A stretch of 64,000 bases of DNA from Pseudomonas sp. GM50 (lineage in GTDB: Bacteria; Pseudomonadota; Gammaproteobacteria; Pseudomonadales; Pseudomonadaceae): positions 248,001-312,000 of the forward strand of contig NZ_AKJK01000042.1 of NCBI RefSeq assembly GCF_000282375.1, in the 5' to 3' direction. The notes beneath the pieces are model-generated. The model saw nothing but the letters and a program-made list of their open reading frames with translations. It ran no database searches and was not told where the DNA came from. The first letter of the stretch is position 1. Each line of letters begins with the position of its first letter. Below are positions 1-12,188 of this stretch, one piece after another. Position numbers and translations under genes: made by a program.

Positions 1-1
1 T

Positions 2-553
2 TTGCTGCTGCCGATTCTTGCGTCTCTCGGCGGCGACAGCACGCACTTCCTCGAGCGAGCGTCGAAAGTGCAATGGGGCTTGATGATCGCGGTGTTCTGC
101 GTGTCGTTCGTCCCCGCCCTGCTGACACTGGACATCGTCGGTTATGAAGGCCGCAACCTGCTGCTGATCGCGTATCTGGTGATCGTGGTGCAGCTGTCAG
201 ACGTGCTGCAGTACGTATGCGGCAAGTTGTTCGGCAAACACAAAATCGCGCCCACTCTGTCGCCGTCGAAAACCGTTGAAGGCTTTGTCGGCGGCGTTCT
301 GTTGTCCTCGCTGATTGGCGCGGCCTTGTGGTGGACTACGCCGTTCAGCCCGTGGCAGTCGTTCTTGATTGCGCTGCTGATCAACCTGCTGGGGTTTGCC
401 GGCGGCATCGTGATGTCGGCGATCAAGCGTGATCGCGGCGTGAAGGATTGGGGACACATGATCGAAGGTCACGGCGGGATGCTGGATCGACTGGATTCAG
501 TGTGTTTTGCGGCACCGATCTTCTTTCATCTTGTGCGGTATTGGTGGACTTGA
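2..553 (+). CDS. Phosphatidate cytidylyltransferase (CdsA family), 3' part
   Basis: The window opens inside this gene, so the N-terminus is missing; 183 residues are visible. It resembles CdsA-type integral membrane enzymes that make CDP-diacylglycerol from CTP and phosphatidate for phospholipid synthesis. The visible part has several hydrophobic segments and the family signature near the C-terminus: KRDRGVKD at visible residues 142-149 followed by HGGMLDRLD at 157-165, which supply the acidic residues for metal and CTP binding. An SPSKTVEG stretch at 87-94 is also typical. The stop at 551-553 is followed by a two-way terminator shared with convergent glmS. The family call is firm; whether this is the main cdsA or a paralogue cannot be told here, since the essential cdsA of Pseudomonas usually lies in the dxr-bamA cluster. 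Confidence 0.85.
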   Translation: MLLPILASLGGDSTHFLERASKVQWGLMIAVFCVSFVPALLTLDIVGYEGRNLLLIAYLVIVVQLSDVLQYVCGKLFGKHKIAPTLSPSKTVEGFVGGVLLSSLIGAALWWTTPFSPWQSFLIALLINLLGFAGGIVMSAIKRDRGVKDWGHMIEGHGGMLDRLDSVCFAAPIFFHLVRYWWT

Positions 554-576
554 AATAGCTGACCCTCAAAAAAAAA

Positions 577-603
577 GACCGCAGCCAAAGCTGCGGTCTT
601 TTT
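577..603. terminator. Bidirectional intrinsic terminator between cdsA-like gene and glmS
   Basis: A perfect 9-bp stem (577-585 with 590-598, GACCGCAGC) closes a CAAA loop. It is followed on the plus strand by a T-run (599-603) and preceded by an A-run (568-576), which gives a U-run on the minus strand. It suits both converging transcripts. Confidence 0.9.
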
Positions 604-660
604 ATTTCATGGCTTGTGGATAACTTATTCCACAGTCACCGACTTCGCCAGGTTACGCGG
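595..660 (-). other. Predicted attTn7 (Tn7 attachment site) at the glmS 3' end
   Basis: Known biology: TnsD binds the last codons of glmS, and Tn7 inserts about 25 bp beyond the stop. Here the glmS stop is at 625-627, so insertion would fall near position 600, in the T-run of the shared terminator. The conserved C-terminal codons ([11 protein letters not shown]) are intact and no Tn7 end sequence is present, so the site looks unoccupied. Confidence 0.6.
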
Positions 661-2457
661 CTGGTCAACGTCAGTGCCTTTCAATACGGCCACATAGTAC
701 GAGAGCAGCTGCAGCGGGATGGTGTAGAGGATCGGCGACAGAATGTCGTGGATGTGCGGCATCTGGACAACATGAGTGCCTTCGCCATTGGTCATGCCAG
801 CCTGCTCGTCGGCAAAGACGATCAGCTCACCACCACGGGCGCGGACTTCCTGGAGGTTGGATTTCAATTTCTCCAGTAACTCGTTGTTCGGCGCCACGGT
901 GACGACGGGCATATCGTTATCCACAAGCGCCAACGGGCCATGTTTAAGTTCGCCCGCCGGGTAGGCTTCTGCGTGGATGTAAGAAATTTCCTTGAGCTTG
1001 AGGGCCCCTTCCATCGCCACCGGGAATTGCGCGCCGCGACCGAGGAACAGGGTGTGGTTCTTCTCGGCGAACAGCTCGGCGATTTTTTCAACGGTGCTGT
1101 CCATGGCCAGGGCTTCGCCCAAACGGGTCGGCAGGCGACGCAGTTCTTCGACCAGTGTGGCTTCGACACCTTCGGCCAACGTACCGCGAACCTGACCCAG
1201 AGACAGGGTCAGCAACAGCAGGCCAACCAGTTGAGTGGTGAAGGCTTTGGTCGAGGCCACGCCGATTTCGCGGCCGGCCTGGGTCAGCAGCGTCAGGTCC
1301 GATTCACGTACCAGGGAGCTGATGCCGACGTTGCAAATCGCCAGGCTGGAGAGGAAACCAAGTTCCTTGGCATTGCGCAGCGCGGCCAAAGTGTCAGCGG
1401 TTTCACCTGATTGGGAGATGCTCACGAACAGGGTGTCTGGCTGCACGACCACTTTGCGGTAGCGGAATTCGCTGGCGACTTCGACCTGACATGGGATGCC
1501 AGCCAGTTCTTCGAGCCAGTAACGGGCAACCATGCCGGCGTGATAGCTGGTGCCGCAGGCGACGATCTGTACATTGCGCACCTTGGCGAACAGCTCGGCT
1601 GCTTGTGGACCGAAAGCCTCGACCAGCACCTGATTATGGCTCAGGCGACCTTCGAGAGTGCGCTGTACTACGACCGGTTGCTCGTGAATTTCCTTGAGCA
1701 TGTAATGGCGGAATTCGCCCTTGTCAGCCGCTTCGGCACCGTCACGGTACTGAACGCTTTCACGCTCGACGAGTGCGCCGGTGATATCCCAGATCTGCAC
1801 GCTGTCGCGGCGAATTTCGGCGATATCGCCTTCTTCCAGGTACATGAAGCGGTCGGTGACCTGGCGCAGTGCCAGTTGGTCGGACGCCAGGAAGTTCTCA
1901 CCCATACCCAGCCCGATCACCAATGGACTGCCACTGCGGGCCGCCACCAGGCGATCCGGTTGAAGGGCGCTGATCACCGCCAGACCGTAAGCACCGTGCA
2001 ACTCTTGCACGGTCGCTTTCAGGGCTACCGTCAGGTCGGGTTGCACCTTGAGTTTTTCGTGCAGCAAATGCGCGATGACTTCAGTGTCGGTGTCCGACGT
2101 GAACACGTGGCCCAACGCCTGGAGTTGCTCGCGCAGAGCTTCATGGTTCTCGATGATGCCGTTGTGCACCACCGCCAAACCGCCTGAGAAATGTGGGTGA
2201 GCATTACGTTCACACGGCGCGCCGTGAGTCGCCCAACGCGTGTGGGCAATGCCCAGACGGCCGACCAGAGGCTCTTCGATCAGCGCCTGTTCCAATTCGC
2301 TGACCTTGCCCGGACGACGCGTGCGCAAGAGTTTTTCATCGTTGGTGTACACCGCCACACCGGCGCTGTCATACCCACGGTATTCCAGACGCTTGAGGCC
2401 TTCGAGCAAGATGGCGGTAACGTTACGTTCTGCGACTGCACCGACAATTCCACACAT
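625..2457 (-). CDS. glmS: Glutamine--fructose-6-phosphate aminotransferase (isomerizing)
   Basis: Cytosolic enzyme that makes glucosamine-6-phosphate from fructose-6-phosphate and glutamine, the first step to UDP-GlcNAc for peptidoglycan and LPS. At 610 residues it is the usual size. The N-terminus starts MCGIVGAV, placing the class II glutaminase nucleophile Cys directly after the removable Met. Two SIS sugar-isomerase domains follow ([10 protein letters not shown] near residue 305 and a second around 460-600), and the C-terminus ends in KSVTVE. The start lies 1 bp past the stop of the upstream DeoR-type gene, with an AGGAG ribosome site about 7 bp upstream inside that gene's end, so the two are very probably cotranscribed and translationally coupled. 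A DnaA-box 9-mer lies just past the stop (615-623) and another inside the gene (917-925). Confidence 0.98.
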   Translation of the reverse strand: MCGIVGAVAERNVTAILLEGLKRLEYRGYDSAGVAVYTNDEKLLRTRRPGKVSELEQALIEEPLVGRLGIAHTRWATHGAPCERNAHPHFSGGLAVVHNGIIENHEALREQLQALGHVFTSDTDTEVIAHLLHEKLKVQPDLTVALKATVQELHGAYGLAVISALQPDRLVAARSGSPLVIGLGMGENFLASDQLALRQVTDRFMYLEEGDIAEIRRDSVQIWDITGALVERESVQYRDGAEAADKGEFRHYMLKEIHEQPVVVQRTLEGRLSHNQVLVEAFGPQAAELFAKVRNVQIVACGTSYHAGMVARYWLEELAGIPCQVEVASEFRYRKVVVQPDTLFVSISQSGETADTLAALRNAKELGFLSSLAICNVGISSLVRESDLTLLTQAGREIGVASTKAFTTQLVGLLLLTLSLGQVRGTLAEGVEATLVEELRRLPTRLGEALAMDSTVEKIAELFAEKNHTLFLGRGAQFPVAMEGALKLKEISYIHAEAYPAGELKHGPLALVDNDMPVVTVAPNNELLEKLKSNLQEVRARGGELIVFADEQAGMTNGEGTHVVQMPHIHDILSPILYTIPLQLLSYYVAVLKGTDVDQPRNLAKSVTVE

Positions 2458-2458
2458 G

Positions 2459-3235
2459 CTAGTTCTCCTGACTGACGGCGGCGCAAATCAAATTGATGCC
2501 GCGGGCCTGAATCTGATCGCGTGCCGCAAGTGACAGGCGATCATCGGTAATGAGGGTATGGACACTGCTCCATGGCAGCTCCAGATTGGGAATTTTGCGG
2601 CCGATCTTGTCGGCCTCGACCATCACGATCACTTCGCGGGCAACCTCGGCCATGACACGGCTCAAGCCCAGCAATTCGTTGAAGGTGGTCGTCCCGCGCA
2701 CCAGATCGATGCCATCGGCACCGATAAATAGCTGATCAAAGTCATATGAGCGTAGTACTTGCTCGGCCACCTGACCCTGGAAGGACTCGGAATGCGGGTC
2801 CCAGGTCCCCCCGGTCATCAACAGCACCGGTTCGTGCTCGAGTTCGCTCAAAGCGTTGGCGACATACAGGGAGTTAGTCATCACCACCAGACCCGGTTGC
2901 TGGCCGAGTTCCGGGATCATCGCGGCGGTGGTGCTGCCGCTGTCGATGATGATTCGCGCATGCTCGCGGATCCGCATGACAGCGGCACGGGCAATGGCCT
3001 GCTTGTATTTGGAAACCGGTTGGCCGAGATCGGCGACCAACTCCTGAGGCATGGTGACCGCCCCGCCATAACGACGCAGCAACAGACCGTTGCTTTCGAG
3101 CGCCGCCAAGTCCTTGCGAATCGTAACTTCCGAGGTTTCGAAACGCTTGGCCAACTCATCCACGCTGACTTCCCCCTGCTCATTGAGCAAGGCGAGGATG
3201 TTGTGGCGGCGTTGGGGTGTGTTGCGCTTCGACAT
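2459..3235 (-). CDS. DeoR/GlpR-family transcriptional regulator next to glmS
   Basis: A 258-residue DNA-binding regulator of the DeoR family. The N-terminal winged helix-turn-helix spans roughly residues 8-60 ([11 protein letters not shown], then VTIRKDL and a GLLLRRYGG wing). The C-terminal DeoRC sensor domain, related to sugar isomerases, begins near residue 80 and carries the phosphosugar-binding motif DSGSTT near residue 100. Such regulators usually sense phosphorylated sugars. Its tight linkage to glmS suggests control of amino-sugar synthesis by a hexosamine or hexose phosphate; the effector is inference. A palindrome TTTCGA-T-TCGAAA lies just upstream of its start (3246-3258), so autoregulation is plausible. 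Confidence 0.9.
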   Translation of the reverse strand: MSKRNTPQRRHNILALLNEQGEVSVDELAKRFETSEVTIRKDLAALESNGLLLRRYGGAVTMPQELVADLGQPVSKYKQAIARAAVMRIREHARIIIDSGSTTAAMIPELGQQPGLVVMTNSLYVANALSELEHEPVLLMTGGTWDPHSESFQGQVAEQVLRSYDFDQLFIGADGIDLVRGTTTFNELLGLSRVMAEVAREVIVMVEADKIGRKIPNLELPWSSVHTLITDDRLSLAARDQIQARGINLICAAVSQEN

Positions 3236-3245
3236 GGCTGGTAAG

Positions 3246-3258
3246 TTTCGATTCGAAA
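3246..3258. promoter_or_regulatory. Candidate DeoR-family operator
   Basis: A 13-bp palindrome (TTTCGA-T-TCGAAA) sits 10 bp upstream of the deoR-type start codon. A further TCGAAA half-site lies at 3286-3291, inside the spacer of the predicted promoter. TTTCG/CGAAA elements are typical of GlpR/FruR-like DeoR operators. Function is inferred from position. Confidence 0.45.
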
Positions 3259-3271
3259 GATAACGTAAGCA

Positions 3272-3300
3272 ATAAAAGCCTATTGTCGAAACTTCGTCAA
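3272..3300 (-). promoter_or_regulatory. Predicted sigma-70 promoter of the deoR-glmS operon
   Basis: On the minus strand TTGACG (3295-3300) and TTTTAT (3272-3277) are separated by 17 bp. The -35 matches 5 of 6 and the -10 matches 4 of 6 consensus bases. The candidate operator half-site TCGAAA lies between them. Confidence 0.45.
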
Positions 3301-3334
3301 GCGGGACACGAGAAAAATGATCTGTGGATAAAAA

Positions 3335-3403
3335 GCTTTCGCGGGCAAGCCTCGCTCCTACGGACGGTGATATTCCGTAGGAGCGAGGCTTGCCCGCGAA
3401 AGC
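3335..3403. repeat. REPIN, family A (perfect 30-bp inverted repeat)
   Basis: Two arms, 3335-3364 and 3374-3403, are exact reverse complements over 30 bp around a 9-nt loop. The core is GTAGGAGCGAGGCTTGCCCG. Related copies occur at 39211, 49621 and 59061. It lies between glmU and the deoR-type gene and is flanked by exact DnaA boxes at 3323-3331 and 3430-3438. Confidence 0.92.
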
Positions 3404-3439
3404 GATCTCATGGCCATCACATCGTGAACTGTGGATAAC

Positions 3440-4807
3440 TCAGCTCTTCTTGATCTTCTCCGGCCGCTTCCAGCCATCGATGTTCTTCTGCCGAGCCCGA
3501 CCCACAGCCAACTGAGCCTTATCCACATTCTGGGTAATGGTCGAACCGGCCGCCGTCGTCGCACCCGCCAAGATATCCACAGGCGCCACCAACGAGTTGT
3601 TGGAACCGATGAATACATCTTCGCCCAACACGGTTTTCCACTTGTTGGCGCCATCGTAGTTACAGGTGATGGTGCCTGCGCCGATGTTGGTACGCGCACC
3701 GATCTCGGCGTCGCCCAGATACGTCAAGTGCCCGGCCTTGGCGCCCTCGCCCATATGGGCGTTCTTCAGTTCAACGAAGTTACCCACATGCGCGCGAGCT
3801 TCCAGCACCGTACCCGGACGCAAACGAGCGAACGGGCCGGCATCGCTGCCTTCACCGAGTATCGCGCCTTCGATATGGCTGTTGGCTTTGATCTGCACGC
3901 CTTTGCGCAGGGTGCTGTCCTTGATTACGCAGTTCGGGCCGATCACCACGTCGTCCTCGATGACCACTTTGCCTTCGAGGATCACGTTGATGTCGATCAG
4001 TACATCCCGACCGACGGTGACCTCACCCCGCACATCGAAACGTGCCGGGTCGCGCAGGGTCACGCCCTGAGCCATCAAACGACGAGCAGCGCGCAGCTGA
4101 TAGTGACGCTCAAGCTCGGCCAGTTGCTTGCGATCGTTGGCGCCCTGCACTTCCATGGTGTCATGGGGGTGTTCGGTAGCCACCACCAGACCATCACTGA
4201 CCGCCATGGCGATCACGTCAGTCAGGTAGTACTCGCCTTGGGAATTGTTATTGGAGAGACGACTCACCCAATCGCCCAGACGTCCGAAAGGTAGCGCCAG
4301 AATGCCGGTATTGCCCTCAGTGATCGCACGCTCGACGTCGTTGGTGTCTTTATGCTCGACGATGGCGGTAACTTTGCCGGCGGCATCGCGGACAATGCGG
4401 CCGTAACCCGTCGGGTCATCCAGCTCAACGGTCAACAAGCCCAGTTGCTGCGGTGCAGCCAGCTTGAGCAACCGTTGCAGGGTTTCGACTTCGATCAAGG
4501 GTACGTCGCCGTACAGAATCAGCACGGTGTCGGACTTGATGAACGGTACAGCCTGGGCCACCGCATGTCCGGTACCGAGCTGTTGATCCTGCAGGACGAA
4601 ATTCAGGTCATCGGCCGCCAGACGCTCACGCACCGCTTCGGCACCATGGCCGATCACCACATGGATGCGTTGTGGAGCTAGTTGCCGGGCCGTGTGGATA
4701 ACATGGCCAAGCATTGAATTACCGGCAACCGGATGCAGGACTTTCGGCAAGGCCGAACGCATGCGCGTGCCTTGGCCGGCAGCGAGGATAACGATTTCAA
4801 GAGACAT
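3440..4807 (-). CDS. glmU: Bifunctional N-acetylglucosamine-1-phosphate uridyltransferase / glucosamine-1-phosphate acetyltransferase
   Basis: Makes UDP-GlcNAc in two steps: acetylation of GlcN-1-P with acetyl-CoA, then uridylyl transfer from UTP. At 455 residues it has the normal length. The N-terminal pyrophosphorylase domain opens with the signature LAAGQGTRM (residues 8-16) and a conserved PKVLHPVAG (21-29). The C-terminal half, from about residue 250, is a left-handed beta-helix made of hexapeptide repeats, with the acetyltransferase region YLGDAEIG and TITCNYDG. Together with glmS downstream it gives two of the three enzymes of the pathway in one neighbourhood. A DnaA 9-mer (3519-3527) lies within the 3' coding end and another at 4693-4701. 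Confidence 0.98.
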   Translation of the reverse strand: MSLEIVILAAGQGTRMRSALPKVLHPVAGNSMLGHVIHTARQLAPQRIHVVIGHGAEAVRERLAADDLNFVLQDQQLGTGHAVAQAVPFIKSDTVLILYGDVPLIEVETLQRLLKLAAPQQLGLLTVELDDPTGYGRIVRDAAGKVTAIVEHKDTNDVERAITEGNTGILALPFGRLGDWVSRLSNNNSQGEYYLTDVIAMAVSDGLVVATEHPHDTMEVQGANDRKQLAELERHYQLRAARRLMAQGVTLRDPARFDVRGEVTVGRDVLIDINVILEGKVVIEDDVVIGPNCVIKDSTLRKGVQIKANSHIEGAILGEGSDAGPFARLRPGTVLEARAHVGNFVELKNAHMGEGAKAGHLTYLGDAEIGARTNIGAGTITCNYDGANKWKTVLGEDVFIGSNNSLVAPVDILAGATTAAGSTITQNVDKAQLAVGRARQKNIDGWKRPEKIKKS

Positions 4808-4861
4808 GACAGGCTACTAATCCTGGGGGGTCAGCGACTGCGACCGGGTGATGAAAGTCGG

Positions 4862-4895
4862 AAAAGAAAAAAGGGTAGCCGAGGCTACCCTTTTT
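4862..4895. terminator. Intrinsic terminator after atpC (atp operon), two-way
   Basis: Stem GGGTAGC (4873-4879) pairs with GCTACCC (4884-4890) around a 4-base loop. The minus strand then runs into a U-rich tract (complement of 4862-4872), as expected for the end of the atp operon. A shorter T-run follows on the plus strand. Confidence 0.88.
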
Positions 4896-4924
4896 AATCA
4901 ATCGCGCAATAAGTCGATGGCCTA

Positions 4925-5350
4925 TTAGTGGCCGAACTTCTTGCGGATCTGCTGGACGGTGCGCAGCTGGGCTGCAGCCTCGGCCAGACGTGCGGCAGCA
5001 GCTCCGTAATCGAACTCCGCGCCTTTGTCATGCAGGGCCTTCTCGGCAGCCTGAACTGCTTCCCGAGCGGAGGCTTCATCCAGGTCGGCAGCACGTTGCA
5101 CGGTGTCGGCAAGAACCTTGACCATGTTCGGCTGAACCTCGAGGAAACCGCCGGAGATGTAATACACCTCCTCTTCCCCGCCCTGCTTGATCAGGCGGAT
5201 CGGACCCGGCTTGAGATTAGTGATCAGCGGCGCGTGACCCAGGGCGATACCAAGATCACCCAGTGCACCGTGCGCAACCACCATCTCGACCAGGCCGGAG
5301 AAGATTTCCCCTTCCGCGCTGACGATATCGCAATGGACTGTCATAGCCAT
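4925..5350 (-). CDS. atpC: ATP synthase F1 subunit epsilon
   Basis: Last gene of the atp operon; 141 residues, the usual size for proteobacterial epsilon. This subunit sits with gamma in the central stalk, couples rotation to catalysis and can inhibit ATP hydrolysis through its C-terminal helices. The N-terminal beta-sandwich (about residues 1-85) holds conserved [15 protein letters not shown] near residues 28-42 and a [10 protein letters not shown] strand near 65-75. The C-terminal half is an Ala/Glu-rich helical hairpin. It follows atpD after a 45-bp gap and is closed by a terminator. Confidence 0.97.
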   Translation of the reverse strand: MAMTVHCDIVSAEGEIFSGLVEMVVAHGALGDLGIALGHAPLITNLKPGPIRLIKQGGEEEVYYISGGFLEVQPNMVKVLADTVQRAADLDEASAREAVQAAEKALHDKGAEFDYGAAAARLAEAAAQLRTVQQIRKKFGH

Positions 5351-5395
5351 CTGATTGCCTCAACCTAAATTAGCGCCCGTTGCCGGGCGCCGGGA

Positions 5396-6802
<1,407 letters not shown>

Positions 6803-7663
6803 TTAAACCGCGGCAGCGCCGCCGACGATTTCCGAGATCTCTTGGGTGATCGCAGCCTGACGCGCCTTGTTGTAGACCAGCTGCAAATCGCTGATCAAAT
6901 CACCGGCGTTGTCGGTAGCGTTCTTCATCGCGATCATCCGCGCAGCTTGTTCAGCCGCGTTGTTCTCGACCACCGCCTGGTAGACCTGCGACTCCACGTA
7001 ACGGACCATCAAGCCGTCAAGCAGCTCTTTGGCGTCCGGTTCGTACAGATAATCCCAGTGGTGCTTGAGTTCTTGATCCGGGGTTGCCACCAGTGGAATC
7101 AACTGCTCCACGGTAGGCGATTGCGTCATGGTGTTGATGAACTTGTTGGACACCACGGACAGGCGGTCAATACGGCCGTCCAGGTAGGCATCCAGCATCA
7201 CCTTGACGCTGCCGATCAAGTCATTGATCGACGGCTCTTCACCCAGGTGGCTGATAGCTGCAACGACGTTACCGCCGAAGTTGCGGAAGAAAGCCGCACC
7301 CTTGCTACCCACTACACACAGATCAATCTCGACGCCGTTTTCGCGGTTTACCGCCATGTCCTTGACCAGGGCCTTGAACAGGTTGGTGTTCAAGCCACCA
7401 CACAGACCACGGTCACTGCTCACCACAACGTAACCGACGCGCTTTACTTCACGGTCGATCATGAATGGGTGGCGATATTCCGGGTTGGCGTTGGCCAGAT
7501 GGCCAATAACCTGGCGGATGCGCTCCGCGTAAGGACGGCTAGCAGCCATGCGCATTTGTGCCTTGCGCATTTTGCTGACCGCCACTTTTTCCATGGCGCT
7601 GGTAATCTTTTGCGTGCTTTTGATGCTCGCAATCTTACTGCGAATCTCTTTTGCGCCTGCCAT
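6803..7663 (-). CDS. atpG: ATP synthase F1 subunit gamma
   Basis: Rotor shaft of F1, 286 residues. The N-terminal helix begins [20 protein letters not shown], which is the conserved coiled-coil leg, and the C-terminal helix contains ATDNAGDLI and the run [21 protein letters not shown], the standard gamma signature. The central Rossmann-like part includes [10 protein letters not shown] near residue 85. It lies between atpA and atpD with short gaps, in the canonical order. Start and length agree with the family. Confidence 0.98.
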   Translation of the reverse strand: MAGAKEIRSKIASIKSTQKITSAMEKVAVSKMRKAQMRMAASRPYAERIRQVIGHLANANPEYRHPFMIDREVKRVGYVVVSSDRGLCGGLNTNLFKALVKDMAVNRENGVEIDLCVVGSKGAAFFRNFGGNVVAAISHLGEEPSINDLIGSVKVMLDAYLDGRIDRLSVVSNKFINTMTQSPTVEQLIPLVATPDQELKHHWDYLYEPDAKELLDGLMVRYVESQVYQAVVENNAAEQAARMIAMKNATDNAGDLISDLQLVYNKARQAAITQEISEIVGGAAAV

Positions 7664-7713
7664 GTAACACCTATCAGGTTAGCAAGCGGGAGCCTTGCGG
7701 CTCCCGCTGCGGC

Positions 7714-9258
7714 TTACCAGGTTTGGGTGGCCTTGAACTTCTCGATACCGGCTTTCATGCCAGCGTCGATTTCGTCATTGAAGTCACCCTTCACGTTGAT
7801 CTTCGCCATCAAATCGGCGTGATCGCGGTTGAAGAAAGCAATCAGCGCTTGTTCAAAGCTGCCGATCTTGGCGATTTCGACGTCAGTCAGGAACCCACGC
7901 TCAGCGGCATACAGCGACAGCGCCATGTCAGCGATCGACATTGGTGCGTATTGCTTCTGCTTCATCAGCTCGGTAACGCGCTGACCATGCTCAAGTTGCT
8001 TACGGGTCGCTTCGTCCAGGTCAGAAGCGAACTGGGCGAATGCCGCCAGTTCACGGTACTGAGCCAGAGCGGTACGGATACCACCGGAGAGCTTCTTGAT
8101 GATCTTGGTCTGAGCGGCACCACCCACACGGGATACCGAAACACCGGCGTTCACTGCAGGACGGATCCCGGAGTTGAACATGGCCGATTCCAGGAAGATC
8201 TGACCGTCGGTGATGGAAATCACGTTGGTCGGAACGAACGCGGAAACGTCGCCAGCCTGGGTTTCGATGATCGGCAGTGCGGTCAGGGAACCGGTTTTGC
8301 CGGTCACTGCGCCGTTGGTGAACTTCTCTACGTACTCTTCCGAAACGCGGGATGCGCGCTCCAGCAGACGGGAGTGGAGATAGAACACGTCGCCTGGGTA
8401 AGCTTCACGGCCTGGTGGACGGCGCAGCAGCAGGGAAATCTGGCGGTAAGCCACTGCTTGCTTGGACAGATCGTCATAAACGATCAGCGCGTCTTCACCG
8501 CGGTCGCGGAAGAATTCACCCATGGTGCAACCGGAGTACGGAGCCAGGAACTGCAGTGCTGCAGATTCCGAAGCGCTCGCCGCCACGACGATGGTGTTAG
8601 CCAGTGCGCCGTTTTCTTCCAGCTTGCGAACCACGTTGGCGATAGTCGATTGCTTCTGACCGATGGCTACGTAGACGCAGAAAATGCCGCTGTCTTTCTG
8701 GTTGATGATCGCGTCGATCGCCAGAGCGGTTTTACCGATCTGACGGTCACCGATGATCAGCTCGCGCTGGCCACGGCCGACAGGGATCATGGCATCGACA
8801 GCCTTGTAGCCAGTCTGTACAGGCTGGTCTACCGACTTACGCCAGATCACGCCTGGAGCAACTTTCTCGACCGCATCGGTCTCGGTGTTGTTCAGCGGAC
8901 CTTTGCCGTCAACTGGGTTACCCAGTGCGTCGACTACGCGACCCAGCAGTTCCTTACCAACCGGAACTTCGAGGATGCGGCCGGTGCACTTGGCGCTCAT
9001 GCCTTCAGCCAGAGACTGGTAGGAGCCCAATACAACGGCACCTACAGAGTCTTGCTCGAGGTTGAGAGCCATACCGAAGACGCCGCCCGGAAACTCGATC
9101 ATCTCGCCGTACATGACGTCGGCCAGACCGTGAATCCGCACGATACCGTCAGATACGCTGACGACAGTGCCTTCGTTACGGGCTTGGGAGGTCACATCGA
9201 GCTTGTCGATGCGGCCCTTGATAATTTCACTTATTTCGGAAGGATTGAGTTGCTGCAT
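7714..9258 (-). CDS. atpA: ATP synthase F1 subunit alpha
   Basis: Non-catalytic nucleotide-binding subunit of F1, 514 residues. It begins [14 protein letters not shown], matching the delta-contacting N-terminal helix. The P-loop is GDRQIGKT near residues 169-176, and the conserved signature [14 protein letters not shown] lies near 365-378, including the arginine finger that completes the beta active site. Position between atpH and atpG is canonical. A long open frame on the opposite strand is only a by-product of biased codon use. Confidence 0.99.
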   Translation of the reverse strand: MQQLNPSEISEIIKGRIDKLDVTSQARNEGTVVSVSDGIVRIHGLADVMYGEMIEFPGGVFGMALNLEQDSVGAVVLGSYQSLAEGMSAKCTGRILEVPVGKELLGRVVDALGNPVDGKGPLNNTETDAVEKVAPGVIWRKSVDQPVQTGYKAVDAMIPVGRGQRELIIGDRQIGKTALAIDAIINQKDSGIFCVYVAIGQKQSTIANVVRKLEENGALANTIVVAASASESAALQFLAPYSGCTMGEFFRDRGEDALIVYDDLSKQAVAYRQISLLLRRPPGREAYPGDVFYLHSRLLERASRVSEEYVEKFTNGAVTGKTGSLTALPIIETQAGDVSAFVPTNVISITDGQIFLESAMFNSGIRPAVNAGVSVSRVGGAAQTKIIKKLSGGIRTALAQYRELAAFAQFASDLDEATRKQLEHGQRVTELMKQKQYAPMSIADMALSLYAAERGFLTDVEIAKIGSFEQALIAFFNRDHADLMAKINVKGDFNDEIDAGMKAGIEKFKATQTW

Positions 9259-9279
9259 TGCTCTGCTGCCCCTTCAAAC

Positions 9280-9816
9280 TCAAGATTTCAATGCTTCGGC
9301 AAGGTTTGCGAGTTTGCCGCGAACCGAGCCATCGATAACCAGGTCGCCGGCGCGGATGACAATGCCCCCAATAAGGGATTTGTCTTCCTCGACTTGCAGG
9401 CGCACTTCCCGGTTGAGTCGTGCACTGAGAACCTTGGCGAGTTTGTCTTGCTGTTCTTGGTTCAATGCAAAAGCACTGGTCACTTCAACGTCTACCGACT
9501 TCTCTTGTTCAGCCTTGTACAGGTCGAACAGAGCGGATATCTCCGGCAAAAGCGGGAGACGGTCGTTTTCGGCAACGACGTTAATGAAGTTCTGTGCCTT
9601 GGCATCAAACTTGTCGCCGCACACGTCGATAAACGTGGCGGCCTTGTTTGCGCTCGTCAGTCGCGGGGCCTTGAGCACGCGCTGCATGGTGTCGTCTTGC
9701 GACACTGCTGCAGCCAGGCCGAGCATGGCTGACCAAGAGGCCAGTTGCTGGTGGGCCTGGGCGTGCTCGAAGGCTGCCTTAGCGTAAGGTCGGGCCAACG
9801 TGGTCAATTCTGCCAT
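9280..9816 (-). CDS. atpH: ATP synthase F1 subunit delta
   Basis: Peripheral-stalk subunit that joins the b dimer to the top of F1; 178 residues. The N-terminal helical domain begins [17 protein letters not shown], which is the standard opening. The C-terminal part carries the family signature [19 protein letters not shown] near residues 157-175. It is separated from atpA by about 20 bp and from atpF by 12 bp, consistent with one transcript. Confidence 0.98.
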   Translation of the reverse strand: MAELTTLARPYAKAAFEHAQAHQQLASWSAMLGLAAAVSQDDTMQRVLKAPRLTSANKAATFIDVCGDKFDAKAQNFINVVAENDRLPLLPEISALFDLYKAEQEKSVDVEVTSAFALNQEQQDKLAKVLSARLNREVRLQVEEDKSLIGGIVIRAGDLVIDGSVRGKLANLAEALKS

Positions 9817-9828
9817 GATCGCCCTCGC

Positions 9829-10299
9829 TTAAATTTCAGCAGCCAGTTTGTTTACCAGCTCCGCGTGCGCGTTTTGATCGATTGTGGCACCCAGGATCTT
9901 CTCGGCGCCGCCGACAGCCAGTGCACCCAGTTGGGCACGCAGCGCGTCTTTGACACTGTTCAGTTCCTGCTCGATCTCGGCCTGAGCCTGAACCTTCACA
10001 CGGTCAGCGTCGATACGGGCTTTTTCAACAGCCTCTTCAACGATCTGGTTACCGCGTTTCTTGGCTTGCTCAATGATTTCGGCTGCCTGAGCTTTCGCTT
10101 CGCGCAGTTGTTGACCCGCTTTATCTTGGGCCAACTCCAGGTCGCGAGCTGCTCGGGCGGCAGCGTCCAGTCCATCCGCGATCTTCTTCTGACGTTCGTG
10201 CAAAGCCGCGATGACCGGAGGCCATACGAACTTCATGCAAAAAAGTACAAAAATTAAGAACGCAACGGACTGGCCAATCAGGGTTGCATTAATGTTCAC
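9829..10299 (-). CDS. atpF: ATP synthase Fo subunit b
   Basis: Membrane-anchored peripheral stalk subunit; two copies form a coiled coil reaching up to delta. The chosen GTG start (10297-10299) gives a 156-residue protein opening (M)[13 protein letters not shown], with GAGG eight bases upstream. A longer frame to 10332 adds 11 residues without family support. One transmembrane helix spans about residues 6-26, then a long charged Ala/Glu/Lys-rich helix with coiled-coil character fills the rest. It lies between atpE and atpH in canonical order. Confidence 0.97.
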   Translation of the reverse strand: MNINATLIGQSVAFLIFVLFCMKFVWPPVIAALHERQKKIADGLDAAARAARDLELAQDKAGQQLREAKAQAAEIIEQAKKRGNQIVEEAVEKARIDADRVKVQAQAEIEQELNSVKDALRAQLGALAVGGAEKILGATIDQNAHAELVNKLAAEI

Positions 10300-10355
10300 G
10301 CCAACACCTCGCTCGTTCGTTGCACAACACACTAATCACTCGACGATTCGAGTGA

Positions 10356-10628
<273 letters not shown>

Positions 10629-10700
10629 TTACGTCGTATGGTTTAGGTTTTTTAGATTTTAAAGCGGTAAAACAAATCGTTTCATAGCCCTGTTAGGGCC

Positions 10701-10722
10701 CCCACCCGTGTTACCGGATGGG
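10701..10722 (-). promoter_or_regulatory. Stem-loop in the atpB-atpE spacer
   Basis: On the minus-strand RNA an 8-bp stem with one G-U pair closes a 6-nt loop; a shorter GCCC/GGGC stem lies beside it (10687-10699). There is no U-run, so it is not a standard terminator. It may affect stability or translation of the atpE message; this is inference. Confidence 0.35.
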
Positions 10723-10746
10723 ACATCAGACTAGTCGAGACTGGCC

Positions 10747-12040
<1,294 letters not shown>

Positions 12041-12117
12041 CTCTTTTGCTCCCCAATGGTCGGCTGCCAGAACTCAATAACCTGGCATAATTTGTGCCGA
12101 CAAAATGCGCGCAGAGT

Positions 12118-12139
12118 ATAGGGGCGGTTCTGCCCCTAT
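12118..12139. other. Stem-loop in the parB-atpI gap
   Basis: An 8-bp perfect stem (12118-12125 with 12132-12139) closes a 6-nt loop, about 50 bp past the parB stop and about 80 bp before atpI. Neither strand follows with a T-run, so termination would be weak; the atp promoter should lie between this stem-loop and atpI. Confidence 0.4.
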
Positions 12140-12188
12140 TCAACTGTCAGGTAGTGATTTCCGACTTCACGCTACATGAGGAATTGTT

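Noticed and set aside
2458-2620. glmS ribozyme or riboswitch
   Set aside because: glmS starts 1 bp after the upstream gene, leaving no leader for a ribozyme; this element belongs to Gram-positive bacteria.
7651-9732. Long open frame of 693 codons on the plus strand over atpA and atpH
   Set aside because: It is antisense to strongly conserved ATP synthase genes and arises from biased codon use; the translated sequence shows no known domain.
12055-12110. Promoter of the atp operon
   Set aside because: TTGTCG and TTATTG at 17-bp spacing can be drawn on the minus strand, but the match is too weak to list as a feature.
12118-12139. Intrinsic terminator after parB
   Set aside because: The hairpin is good but no T-run follows on either strand, so it is recorded only as a stem-loop.
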